Shown: in pieces, positions 51,725-60,631 of the stretch
How the letters are laid out: each line of letters starts with the position of its first letter
How positions within the stretch are numbered: position 1 is the stretch's first letter
NCBI GenBank assembly: GCA_040879165.1
Contig: JBBDKV010000003.1
Coordinates: forward strand, 1 to 64,000
Direction: 5' to 3'
Source of the DNA: JBBDKV01 sp040879165
GTDB lineage: Bacteria > Patescibacteriota > Microgenomatia > UBA1400 > PJMF01
Length of the DNA: 64,000 nt
Position numbers and translations under genes: made by a program
The notes under the pieces: model-generated
Database searches by the model: none
What the model saw: only the letters and a program-made list of their open reading frames with translations
Told to the model about the DNA's origin: nothing

Positions 51725-53075
51725 TTCTTTTGCATTTTGCGGAGGAGCTTTTGGCGATGAAGGTAAAGGCAGAATTGTGGACGAGTATGTCGCAGATCTT
51801 GCTACAAAGAAACAAGTTGTGGTATTTCGCGATAATGGCGGTGCAAATGCCGGGCACACCGTAGTACTTCCCGATGGCACCAAAATTGCACTGCATCAAG
51901 TTCCTTCTGGCGTATTTTGTGAAAAAGCTCACGCTATCCTCGGCAAAGAAATGGTTCTCCATCCTGGAGACTTACTGCTCGAACTCAGCGAAATTGAGCA
52001 TGCCGCCAAAAAGCATCCCATTGGCACAATCACTATTGATGAGCAAACCATACTTTCACTTGATACCCATCGCGCCTTCGAGGCTGCATTGAAAAACTGG
52101 CAAACTGGTAGTAAAGGCTCAACAGGGAGAGGAATCTCACCTGCGTATGCCGATGTGCTCCTGCGTCATCCACTCAGATTAATCGACTGTATTCAGAATA
52201 ACAAGCAAAAGATTACAGAACACTATACACTGTACCAGGCTTTGCTTGCTGGTCTAGATCAAGAGTTATCCACAGCAACAGCTCCCACACTCAATGGAAC
52301 ACAACAAACAATTGGTTCGCTCAAGGAGTTCACCGATCGCCTATTAACACAAACTAAGACCTTGAAAAAATACTGCTCAGACACCATGCCATTTGTTCGT
52401 TCTGCTTGGGCTGACACTCAGTATGCTTGGGTGTTTGAAAAAGCACAGGCCATCGGCCTCGATCGACGCTGGGGAGTCTACCCCGATATTACTGCTTCAA
52501 ATGCTTGCTTAGATGGCATTGACTCTGCGACTGAGGGAATTATCAACTCAAACGAGATCATGCTCAGAGCTGGTGTTATTAAGGCTACATACATGAGCAG
52601 CGTTGGTTCAAGAAAGCTACCCACCCAAATGCCCACGAAGCTCGCTGATCGCATCCGTCAAGATGCTGGAGAGTATGGCGCAACTACCAAGCGACCTCGA
52701 GATATAGCCTATCTAGATTTAGTAGCCTTGCGATTCTATTCACAAGTGGGCAACCTTAATGCCCTGGTGTTAACCCACATGGATATTTCCTACCCAGAAG
52801 TGTCACTACAGGTTTGTACTGACTACACAAAGGATGGAGCAGCTGCACCGTATCGACCAGACCAAACACACCTAGATACTGTTTCTCCAGTGTATCAAAA
52901 ACTGCAGTTTTGGAATCCCAAAGATATTCAAGACGCTCGAACACCATCAAGTATTCCCAAAGCTGCTCAAGCGCTAATCGACATGATAGAAGACACCATT
53001 GGTATTCCAGTTTGGATGATAACTACTGGCTCACAGCGTGACCAGAGCTTAAAGCTTACCGTACAGAAATTTTAA
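51708..53075 (+). CDS. purA: Adenylosuccinate synthetase
   Basis: The 455-residue enzyme joins IMP and aspartate using GTP. The N-terminal GGAFGDEGKGRIVDEYV is the phosphate-binding loop with the catalytic Asp and Lys, and DNGGANAGHTVV carries the catalytic His. An AAAGGAG Shine-Dalgarno lies inside the end of purB. Residues around SKGSTGRGISPAYAD keep the IMP loop. The GKGR form departs from the usual GKGK. The stop shares TTAA with the convergent gene. Confidence 0.94.
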   Translation: MAARPNSFAFCGGAFGDEGKGRIVDEYVADLATKKQVVVFRDNGGANAGHTVVLPDGTKIALHQVPSGVFCEKAHAILGKEMVLHPGDLLLELSEIEHAAKKHPIGTITIDEQTILSLDTHRAFEAALKNWQTGSKGSTGRGISPAYADVLLRHPLRLIDCIQNNKQKITEHYTLYQALLAGLDQELSTATAPTLNGTQQTIGSLKEFTDRLLTQTKTLKKYCSDTMPFVRSAWADTQYAWVFEKAQAIGLDRRWGVYPDITASNACLDGIDSATEGIINSNEIMLRAGVIKATYMSSVGSRKLPTQMPTKLADRIRQDAGEYGATTKRPRDIAYLDLVALRFYSQVGNLNALVLTHMDISYPEVSLQVCTDYTKDGAAAPYRPDQTHLDTVSPVYQKLQFWNPKDIQDARTPSSIPKAAQALIDMIEDTIGIPVWMITTGSQRDQSLKLTVQKF

Positions 53076-53824
53076 TGACCAGGCTCAAGCATTCCAATGA
53101 AATACATCAAAGCCAGGCCAGCAGCTAGTAGCGTTATGCTGATCATTGACTGTTTATGACCACGGTGTTGTCGCAATTCAGGCAGCAAATCTGAAGCAGC
53201 AATGTATAAAAATGCGCCTGCTGCCACTGGCATTAACAGGTGAGCCACTTGCTCGCTTCCCTCAGCCAAGAAGAATCCAAACACACCACCTAAGACAACC
53301 GTCAACGCCACTAAGAAATTTGCCAACAATGCTTTTTTGTACTGCCAACCAGCGTGTAGTAGCACTCCAAAATCTCCAATTTCCTGAGGTAACTCATGAG
53401 AAGCCACAGCAATTGCGGTAACAACACCCAGGGTCGGATCTGCAATAAATGCTACTGCAATAATCAGACCATCGATAAAATTATGCACACTATCACCGAT
53501 CAAATTCATATGACCATACGTCTTCGCATCAAGTTCGCAATCTTCGCCATGACAATGGTGCCAAAGCAAAAATTTTTCAATTAGATAAAAACTTAAAAAT
53601 GATAGTAATACATACAACATCGCTTGCTCAGCAGCCAAGTCCTCCAGTGATTCTGGCAACAAATGAAAAAAGGCAGCTCCAAGCATTGTGCCCGCAGATA
53701 GTGAAACGAGGGGAAACAAAATTTTTTGTAACGCGTGCTTGTGAAGCAGTAGGGCTGCAGCACCACCCAGCGCTGCTAGACTGATGATTGATGTTGCAAG
53801 GATAATTTGAATTAAAATTGGCAT
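53072..53824 (-). CDS. ZIP family metal transporter
   Basis: The start is set at 53824 (250 residues) because a consensus promoter ends 7 nt before it; the ATG at 53842 lies inside that promoter. About seven to eight membrane helices are present. The metal path signature is HNFIDGLIIAVAF in helix 4 and HELPQEIGDFGVLL in helix 5, as in ZupT/ZIP proteins. A His- and Cys-containing loop (WHHCHGEDCE) precedes them. It should import zinc, iron or similar divalent ions. Confidence 0.92.
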   Translation of the reverse strand: MPILIQIILATSIISLAALGGAAALLLHKHALQKILFPLVSLSAGTMLGAAFFHLLPESLEDLAAEQAMLYVLLSFLSFYLIEKFLLWHHCHGEDCELDAKTYGHMNLIGDSVHNFIDGLIIAVAFIADPTLGVVTAIAVASHELPQEIGDFGVLLHAGWQYKKALLANFLVALTVVLGGVFGFFLAEGSEQVAHLLMPVAAGAFLYIAASDLLPELRQHRGHKQSMISITLLAAGLALMYFIGMLEPGH

Positions 53825-53831
53825 ATACAGT

Positions 53832-53860
53832 ATTATATGCACAACGCGCTATAAATGCAA
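53832..53860 (-). promoter_or_regulatory. ZIP gene promoter, leaderless type
   Basis: TTGCAT (53860-53855), a 17-nt spacer and a perfect TATAAT (53837-53832) end 7 nt before ATG 53824. The -35 box is the same as that of glmS. Confidence 0.8.
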
Positions 53861-53915
53861 CTATGGTGCATTTTATAACAATACAATGCCTTGAATGCTA
53901 CTACGCTAGCAACAA

Positions 53916-55133
53916 TTAATGAAAATGCCCGTGACTTTGCGCGTGTTTTTCAATTTCTGTTGCAGATTTCCTCAGAGCTACCCAGCTTGCAATAAAGGTC
54001 GCTACCGGCACTGCCAACACTAACCCTATTGAGCCAGCCAATGTCCGCACTACTTCTTCGACAATAACTTCACTGTTGAGTGTTACCCAATCTGGAGTGT
54101 TTTCATTCATAATGAACAACAAAAAAAGTGGCATATTGGCACCTGCATAGGCAAGCACTAGTGTGTTGACCAACGAAGCTACATGATCTTTGCCTACAGC
54201 TAGTGAACGTCTGTATAACTCTCCACTACTGATATTCTTTTTGGCTGCACGTAATTGAAAAACTACTGACACTTGAGAAACTGTAATATCATCAAGTACC
54301 CCGAGCGCGCCAAGCATGATGCCTCCAAGCAGCAAGCCTTGTAAATTGACAACAGCGCTTGGACCAAATTGTAAAAAGTATGCTTCCTCTGAGCCCAAAC
54401 CTACCAATTGAGAAGCAGTAACAGCTAGATACGAAATCCCCACTACCACAAATAGAACGAGCACGGTTGACATCAATGCCAAATGAGACTTGAGCGTAAG
54501 ACCATGAGCTACGTAAATAGTAACAGCGCCAATCACCAAAGCACCAATTAAACTGACCCCAATAGGATTAGCGCCAGTAAGAATTTGTGGCACAACAAAT
54601 TGCATCAAAATCACCACGCTCAAAATCATGCCGAACGTAGCGTACAAACCCTGCCAACCACCAACTACGACTACTACTACCAAAAAGACAAAAAACAAAA
54701 AGTAAATAGTTGGCAGACGATATATATCTGCTACAACCACCTCTGTCTCACCATCACTCAATAATTGTTCAGCCAACACCAAGCGTCGACCTTCTTCAAT
54801 TAACTGCTGTTCATTTAGTGGCTGAAACGTTGAGCCCACGCTAACCTCAACAAGCTCTCCCGTATCTGAGCGTTGTACCCGAACTTTCTGAGTAAATAGA
54901 TTGTCTTGTTCGCTGACCCGGAGTTGCTCAACGATTTCCTGAGCCCTTCCAGTAAAATAGACTGGCACTTCTACTGTCGGCTGCTGAGGTGTCGTTGGCT
55001 CTTGAGGTGACGCTTGCTCTTGACTTGTCGTTGGCTGCTGAGCTGATTCCTGAGCCGCTACTGGGGGTGCTGTCACAATTCCCACCATCAATGACGCAAG
55101 CAAGAAAATTAAACAAGCAAAATATCTCAACAT
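53916..55133 (-). CDS. YibE/F family membrane protein
   Basis: The 405-residue protein has a signal peptide (about 1-27), a Gln/Pro/Thr-rich linker, a small outer domain (about 55-120) and about eight membrane helices. GVLDDITVSQVSVVFQLR matches the YibE_F family. Lactococcal YibE/F affects bacteriocin sensitivity; no biochemical role is firm. The gene is divergent from a GT-C gene with only 20 nt between the starts. Confidence 0.88.
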   Translation of the reverse strand: MLRYFACLIFLLASLMVGIVTAPPVAAQESAQQPTTSQEQASPQEPTTPQQPTVEVPVYFTGRAQEIVEQLRVSEQDNLFTQKVRVQRSDTGELVEVSVGSTFQPLNEQQLIEEGRRLVLAEQLLSDGETEVVVADIYRLPTIYFLFFVFLVVVVVVGGWQGLYATFGMILSVVILMQFVVPQILTGANPIGVSLIGALVIGAVTIYVAHGLTLKSHLALMSTVLVLFVVVGISYLAVTASQLVGLGSEEAYFLQFGPSAVVNLQGLLLGGIMLGALGVLDDITVSQVSVVFQLRAAKKNISSGELYRRSLAVGKDHVASLVNTLVLAYAGANMPLFLLFIMNENTPDWVTLNSEVIVEEVVRTLAGSIGLVLAVPVATFIASWVALRKSATEIEKHAQSHGHFH

Positions 55134-55153
55134 ACTGGTATTCTATACCACAG

Positions 55154-56599
55154 ATGAACTATTTTTTACAATTACTTCACTTCGTCCTGAAAAATAGCTT
55201 AATTGTAAGCATCGTGCTTGTGGCAGCAATTCTGAGGTTTTGGCAACTAGATAGTCAAATGATTTTGTTTCCTGATGCTGGACACGATCTCTTGGTGGCG
55301 GCACAGGCTGTTGAGGAACGATCTGTTCCACTTCTTGGAATTCCATCAAGCATACCAATCTTTAAGCAAGGTCCTATAGCTATCTGGCTGATGATGGCAA
55401 CAATTTCAACTTTTGGCATAGCTAGCTATCCTATTGCTATCCTCTTCGCCCTCATTGGCTGCCTAGCGGTGATTGGGATATATGAAATCTTAACTGTCAC
55501 AATGTCCAGACAGCATGGACTGATTGCTGCAGCACTAGCTGCTACTTCGCCAATTATGGTTGCCCATAGCCGGATGCCCTATCACACCACACCTATCCCC
55601 TTTATGACCATACTATTTCTTGCAGCCTGCGTTGCACTATGGCACAAGTATCGATTTGCGCCTTTTCTTGCAGTGCTGACTTTTTGTGGGGTGTTCCAGT
55701 TTGAGTTAGCCGCTGCTCCACTAGCGCTTGTGCCAATCTATATTTGGTTGCGCAGATATCGCCGCTTGCCAACACGAGGTGAAAGCGCTCAGGTTGTTTT
55801 GGCGTTTTTAACAGGGATGCTTCCCCAAGTCATATTTGATTTACAAAATAATTTTACGCAAATTGCCAAGTTCTTTGTCTGGGTTATGATTAAAACAAAA
55901 GATTTTTTTGTACTCGGTAGTAGCGGTAATTTGCAGTTGCATACAGCTTTTGAAAATAGCTGGCTCTATATCGGCCGAATTTTTAGCACAGATTTTCTGC
56001 TGATTTCTATAGCATTCACCGTCGTATTTGTGTTAGGCATATTCTTTGCAATACACAAAGCCAAGACTAAAATACTTGAGCCTATCTGGGAAATATCGCT
56101 ACTAAGCATGCTGGTATTGTTGAGTGCGTTTATCATCCACACCGGTCCATCTGAAGCATATTTCCCACCCCTTTTTATTCTAGTGCTGATTCATATCACC
56201 TGCACTATCAAGGCTTTGCCAAAACCTGTGTATACGCTAAGCGTCCTCGCCATTGCGCTCTTGATGCTAACCAATGTGGTGAGTATCTGGCAACACCGTT
56301 TTTTCGTCAGTACCGTGCAAAAATGGACCTACGCTCCAAGTCTAGCTGAACAGCGTCAAGTTATTTCATTTATTACTCAAAAAAGCACGGGCGAGTATCA
56401 ATTGAAAAGTACACAGCCCAACAAAGAAGCATTTCCCTCTGACTTTGATAACTATCGCTGGGTAGCACTAGAGGAAAAAATGCATCCACCAGGTGATTCT
56501 GGCACTGTTTTCTGGATTCAGCCCAAAAACCAAGTAAGTAGTTTTTCGCCTGCCCAGAACCGCAGAACTTTTCAGTCTCTAGTCATCTACTGGCACTAA
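55154..56599 (+). CDS. GT-C type membrane glycosyltransferase (PMT_2/ArnT-like)
   Basis: The start is set at 55154 (481 residues); the frame extends further upstream, but only across the divergent gene. The protein has about ten membrane helices and the first-loop motif LFPDAGHDLLVA, in place of the FLGDQGRD of the paralogue at 1537-3063. HSRMPYHTTPIP is in the position of the second lumenal motif. It probably moves a lipid-linked sugar to an outer acceptor. Confidence 0.8.
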   Translation: MNYFLQLLHFVLKNSLIVSIVLVAAILRFWQLDSQMILFPDAGHDLLVAAQAVEERSVPLLGIPSSIPIFKQGPIAIWLMMATISTFGIASYPIAILFALIGCLAVIGIYEILTVTMSRQHGLIAAALAATSPIMVAHSRMPYHTTPIPFMTILFLAACVALWHKYRFAPFLAVLTFCGVFQFELAAAPLALVPIYIWLRRYRRLPTRGESAQVVLAFLTGMLPQVIFDLQNNFTQIAKFFVWVMIKTKDFFVLGSSGNLQLHTAFENSWLYIGRIFSTDFLLISIAFTVVFVLGIFFAIHKAKTKILEPIWEISLLSMLVLLSAFIIHTGPSEAYFPPLFILVLIHITCTIKALPKPVYTLSVLAIALLMLTNVVSIWQHRFFVSTVQKWTYAPSLAEQRQVISFITQKSTGEYQLKSTQPNKEAFPSDFDNYRWVALEEKMHPPGDSGTVFWIQPKNQVSSFSPAQNRRTFQSLVIYWH

Positions 56600-56635
56600 T
56601 TTTTAACAGACTATTCTCCGCGGTATAATACAAGC

Positions 56636-57730
56636 ATGCGACCACTCATTACACTCGCAATAGTATCAGCAGTAACACTCTGCATTGGTCTTTTTGCTGG
56701 CTCGCTTTGGCACGATAGAATGCCATGGAGCAGTGCAGATATGTTCTCAGACACCCCGCTCGGTGACCTGGTAGAAACTATTGAACCCGAACGACCACTA
56801 GAACGCTATACGTTTCAAACGCTCAGAACTGAAACTTTTGAGCCTGCACATGTTGCAATCACTGAAGAGCTTGCCACTAATCCAGACTTTACGAGTTATT
56901 TAGTGATGATCCAGACGCTAGATAAAACCATGAGCGGACAGTTAAACATTCCAACTGAAGTTACTGACGACACACCAGTCATTATTATGCTGCGCGGCTA
57001 TGTCAGTCCAGACATATATTTTACTGGGCTAGGAACTCGCAACGGCGCTGCTGAATACGCCCGAGCTGGATATATAACTCTGGCTCCTGATTTTTTTGGT
57101 TACGGACAAAGTGATCCAGAACCTGAAGATTCATGGCAGGCACGATTTGAAAAGCCTATCATCGTGGCAGAAATTTTGAATGGCGTACGCGAATTAGGAG
57201 TTCCTACTACCAACGGCTCACATGCAACCGATAGAATTGGACTATGGGGACACAGCAATGGTGGTCAGATTGCCCTCAGCGTCCTCGAAATTCTGCAAGA
57301 ACCAATTCCCGCTACCCTTTGGGCTCCGGTAACCGCGCCGTTTCCCTACTCAGTGCTTTTCTTTACCATCGATCATGATGATGATGGACGAGGCATGCGA
57401 TTGTGGATCAATCAATTGGAATCTATCTATGACTTGCACAATTTTTCAATTACACGGCATTTGGATGGACTGCGCGGTCCACTTATGATTCATCATGGCA
57501 GCGGAGATGATGCGGCACTTCTTGACTGGTCGAGGCGGTTTGCTAATCTAGTGGATGAAGAAAATGAGCGACGCGAATCTCTAATCAGTACTGCCTCAGC
57601 AGAACTTGCAGTGCCTGAGCCTATCGGGTTTACCCTGCATACATATCCAGGTGCCGATCACAATTTACAGCCAGGCTGGAATACCGTGGTGGAGCGGGAT
57701 ATACTGTTTTTTGATAGACATTTAAAGTAA
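56636..57730 (+). CDS. Membrane-anchored alpha/beta hydrolase
   Basis: The 364-residue protein has an N-terminal signal anchor (about 3-25) and a hydrolase domain of the dienelactone hydrolase/prolyl oligopeptidase type: GYVSPD oxyanion region, PDFFGYGQS, GHSNGG with the nucleophile Ser, the Asp in HHGSGDDAALL, and the His in YPGADHNL. It is expected on the outer face of the membrane. The substrate, an ester or peptide, is unknown. A -10 TATAAT (56624-56629) ends 6 nt before the ATG. Confidence 0.85.
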   Translation: MRPLITLAIVSAVTLCIGLFAGSLWHDRMPWSSADMFSDTPLGDLVETIEPERPLERYTFQTLRTETFEPAHVAITEELATNPDFTSYLVMIQTLDKTMSGQLNIPTEVTDDTPVIIMLRGYVSPDIYFTGLGTRNGAAEYARAGYITLAPDFFGYGQSDPEPEDSWQARFEKPIIVAEILNGVRELGVPTTNGSHATDRIGLWGHSNGGQIALSVLEILQEPIPATLWAPVTAPFPYSVLFFTIDHDDDGRGMRLWINQLESIYDLHNFSITRHLDGLRGPLMIHHGSGDDAALLDWSRRFANLVDEENERRESLISTASAELAVPEPIGFTLHTYPGADHNLQPGWNTVVERDILFFDRHLK

Positions 57731-57743
57731 AGCAAGGCTGCTT

Positions 57744-58424
57744 ATGGAAAGACATATTTACCTGACTCGTCATGGCGAGACGGATTTTAATCTCACTAAA
57801 CGAGTTCAGGATGCTGAAACACCTGTGTTAACTAAACGAGGTCAAGAGCACGCTCTCGCATTGAAAGCAACCATAGAAACTATGGGCGTAGATTTTGATT
57901 GCATTATTTGCGCTGATACTAAGAGAACGCGCCAAACACTCGCTCTGATTTTTCCTGATTATAAAAATATGCCTCAAGTTTTAATAGATCCTCGCAACCA
58001 AGAGCGATTGCATAGAGGACTCATAGGATATACAAAGCAGCAAATTGCTGAAGCAATTGGAGTAGAGCTACAAGGTCGCTTATCCTGGCCATTGTACTTC
58101 GAAGGCACTGATCAATCGGTCTTAACAAACAGATTTCCAGAAAATGAAACAATAGAACAAATTAGAGAACGCGTGTCTTCACTCATAGATGAATTTCAAA
58201 ACCATACGAATATCCTCATAATTGGCAGTTCAATTATTAATCACTACATTCTGGAATACCTCATTCATGGCTCAATTGGTAAGCAGAAAGCTGAGTATCC
58301 AGAAGGCAATCAGCTCGACTTCCAAAGTCATGATGAGATACGAGTTGTTACACTAGACGAAAATATGCACGTTACTAACTACAAAATAATACAAACAGGG
58401 CAGCCTACAACTAACGAGGAGTAG
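57744..58424 (+). CDS. Histidine phosphatase family protein
   Basis: The 226-residue protein starts YLTRHGETDFN, the RHG motif with the phospho-His, then ADTKRTRQTL with the second Arg and an acid near ERLHRG. The second catalytic His would be in the late IIGSSIINHYIL segment, where the usual GH is not clear (SIINH). It may dephosphorylate a small metabolite. It lies 13 nt after the hydrolase gene. Confidence 0.85.
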   Translation: MERHIYLTRHGETDFNLTKRVQDAETPVLTKRGQEHALALKATIETMGVDFDCIICADTKRTRQTLALIFPDYKNMPQVLIDPRNQERLHRGLIGYTKQQIAEAIGVELQGRLSWPLYFEGTDQSVLTNRFPENETIEQIRERVSSLIDEFQNHTNILIIGSSIINHYILEYLIHGSIGKQKAEYPEGNQLDFQSHDEIRVVTLDENMHVTNYKIIQTGQPTTNEE

Positions 58425-58425
58425 C

Positions 58426-59547
58426 CTACTCAAGCTTCTTCTCCTCTTTCTTCTGATCCAGCAACTTCCCCGATGCATAACTCTGCACCTTATCCACTCG
58501 CTTCTCCATCTGACGCACCCGAGTCTGAGTCAGCTGCTCATAATCACTCTGCAACGTCCCCAACGTCCGACCATACTTCTCGAACTGCCCCTTAAACTTG
58601 TCCCATTCCACTACAAACTCATCAATGTACTTTACCGCCTTACGCAGTGAATCAGTAATCATAAAGTTGCGGTAACTTTCCATGACGGTCTTGGCTACGA
58701 TAATAAAAGTAAACGGCGACACAAGCAGCACGCGCTGCTTGATAGCATAATCAACCATGTCTGGAATTTGTTGATTAATAAACGAGAAGACCATCTCATT
58801 AGGGACAAATAAAATAGCGTAATCAAGCGTTTCTGCAGCTGGATCAATGTACTCAGCAACCTTATCAATTTTTGTTTTCAAATCCACTCGAAACTGCTTC
58901 AAATGAGGAGCCTGAGCAGCCTTTCCATCTTCTGCCACCAAGCGAGCTATGCTTTGATACGGGAACTTTACATCAATTGGCACAATTCGCTCGTTGGGCA
59001 ACAACAAAGTGATATCTGGTCGAAGCACAGTGTCATTGCTCGTAGTCATCGAACGCTGCTTGCTATAATGCACCCCTTCTTGTAAGCCGTTGGCAGTCAA
59101 CAAATCTTCAATAATCCGCTCACCCCATTCACCTCGTGCCTGATTATTAGACAAAACCTTAGCCAACTTTTCAGTGTTAATTCTCAGCTCGTCAGTGAGT
59201 TTGCGGTGATTAGTAATATCAGTTTTGAGAGTACTAAACTGCACACTGCGCTCTTTTTCTAAATCATGGATTTCTTTTTGACGCTCAGCCACCGAATCTT
59301 CCAAACGCTTGACCATTTCTTCAATATTTCGACGAGTGTGCGCTACATCGGTAGCGATCATTTTTTTCTCACCTTCCAGAATTTGTCGACTCTGCTCCGC
59401 GACAACTGAAGCACTTTTACCAAAGGCTTGATTAACAATATTTTCTATATCTGCACCTGGCTTTCTCAACAGCATTGCCCGTATCGCAAAAAACAAGCCA
59501 ACAAAACCGGCAATTACTACTAGAATTAAGAGTAGTTCGAATGTCAT
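58426..59547 (-). CDS. rmuC: DNA recombination protein RmuC
   Basis: The 373-residue protein has an N-terminal membrane helix (about 4-23), a long coiled coil (about 40-125) and a PD-(D/E)xK-like nuclease core: GEWGERIIEDLL, LRPDITLLLPNERIVPIDVKFPY with the Asp and the D-x-K pair, then VPNEMVF. RmuC limits inversions and rearrangements in E. coli. The C-terminus is basic. It is convergent with the phosphatase gene with a 1-nt gap. Confidence 0.93.
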   Translation of the reverse strand: MTFELLLILVVIAGFVGLFFAIRAMLLRKPGADIENIVNQAFGKSASVVAEQSRQILEGEKKMIATDVAHTRRNIEEMVKRLEDSVAERQKEIHDLEKERSVQFSTLKTDITNHRKLTDELRINTEKLAKVLSNNQARGEWGERIIEDLLTANGLQEGVHYSKQRSMTTSNDTVLRPDITLLLPNERIVPIDVKFPYQSIARLVAEDGKAAQAPHLKQFRVDLKTKIDKVAEYIDPAAETLDYAILFVPNEMVFSFINQQIPDMVDYAIKQRVLLVSPFTFIIVAKTVMESYRNFMITDSLRKAVKYIDEFVVEWDKFKGQFEKYGRTLGTLQSDYEQLTQTRVRQMEKRVDKVQSYASGKLLDQKKEEKKLE

Positions 59548-59578
59548 AGTAAAAACATACTAACGCACCTTACCATAA

Positions 59579-60067
59579 ATGTCAGCACACACCCGTCAAG
59601 TCACCAACACCACAACTTCTCAACAAAGAAAGCCTGCGCGCTCACGACTACGACCGCACTCCGAGCCTCGCCAACGTCAGTCCAATAACTATCAATCCTA
59701 TATCTCATCTTTTTTCTCATCCTTTATTGCCCCACGAAAAAAATATCTGCCTACTTTGCTACTCAGCCTCCTTTGTTACCTGATTGTTTTCTATATTCTG
59801 ACCCAAGTACACCCAGCAAGCATCGCTCATCTACCACTACCGTATAGCTATGCACCACTGCAAATAGCGCTGGCAGCTGGTAATTTTTTGCTGTTCTCTT
59901 TCCTACTCTTGCAACGTCGCCAAGCTATAATTGTCAGTTCTTGGATAGCCGTGCTCCTTTTTTTAAAATTGCAATTATTTGTTGTGCATTGGCTAGTAAT
60001 TGCAATCTCTGGTTTGTGCATGATAGCGCTCGAACTAATTTTGAGCAAAATTGAGCACACAAAATAA
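59579..60067 (+). CDS. Membrane protein with basic N-terminus, unknown
   Basis: The 162-residue protein has a Ser/Arg/Gln-rich N-terminal 55 residues, then four hydrophobic segments (about 57-75, 88-108, 115-131 and 135-155). It is divergent from rmuC with 31 nt between the starts. No family is recognised. The basic N-terminus is expected in the cytoplasm. Confidence 0.55.
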   Translation: MSAHTRQVTNTTTSQQRKPARSRLRPHSEPRQRQSNNYQSYISSFFSSFIAPRKKYLPTLLLSLLCYLIVFYILTQVHPASIAHLPLPYSYAPLQIALAAGNFLLFSFLLLQRRQAIIVSSWIAVLLFLKLQLFVVHWLVIAISGLCMIALELILSKIEHTK

Positions 60068-60180
60068 TTTTCCAAAATTCTACCTCTAAGCTAGAGTGTA
60101 TCAAAGCTTGTTTAAGCTGGTAATTCGATACTATTTTGATATACTATCGACACGTAACGTCTTCAATAAAAAAAGTTTTT

Positions 60181-60549
60181 ATGAACAAACTCATCTATTC
60201 TGAAACAGAAGCTCGACAAGAGCTAACACAACTTTTAGCTGATATCAATTCGCCACAAGAAATTGCTGATTTCTTAGCTGCTTTTATTAAGGAGTCGGAA
60301 GTAAGCAACTTAGCTAAACGAGTTGCAATATTGAAACTGTTGGAAGAAAATGTTTCGTATGAAGATATTCAAAATCAACTGAGCGTTTCCAGCGCTACTG
60401 TATCTGCAGTTGCTCAAACCAGAGAGCTTCCCATTAGTCAACGAATTTTGGAGAGAATCGCTGCGCAGAATTGGGCTGACCAACAGTTTAAAAAAATTCA
60501 ACAGTACTTTAATCCTGATCAACCAAAAAATCAGAGTCAAACATTGTAA
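60181..60549 (+). CDS. TrpR/YerC-like helix-turn-helix protein
   Basis: The start at 60181 gives 122 residues; the frame open 45 nt upstream overlaps a -10 box TATACT at 60140-60145. The core resembles the YerC/TrpR-related family: SPQEIADFLAAFIKESEVSNLAKR, VAILKLLEENVSYEDIQNQL, and SSATVSAVAQ as the recognition helix. Bacillus YerC is a DNA-binding protein of little-known function. No tryptophan operon is nearby. Confidence 0.82.
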   Translation: MNKLIYSETEARQELTQLLADINSPQEIADFLAAFIKESEVSNLAKRVAILKLLEENVSYEDIQNQLSVSSATVSAVAQTRELPISQRILERIAAQNWADQQFKKIQQYFNPDQPKNQSQTL

Positions 60550-60631
60550 TCTGAGTGACAGCTATGTCATACTCTACTGGTCGTCCAGTCTAGAAACAGT
60601 CTAGAAAAGACTCAAAGCCCTGTTCATCACT

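Noticed and set aside
53825..53842. Earlier ATG for the ZIP transporter
   Set aside because: It lies inside a consensus promoter whose -10 box is 7 nt before the ATG at 53824.
54989..55153. Upstream extension of the GT-C protein at 55154
   Set aside because: It runs antisense through the start of the YibE/F gene and does not look like a signal region; the ATG at 55154 begins the membrane protein.
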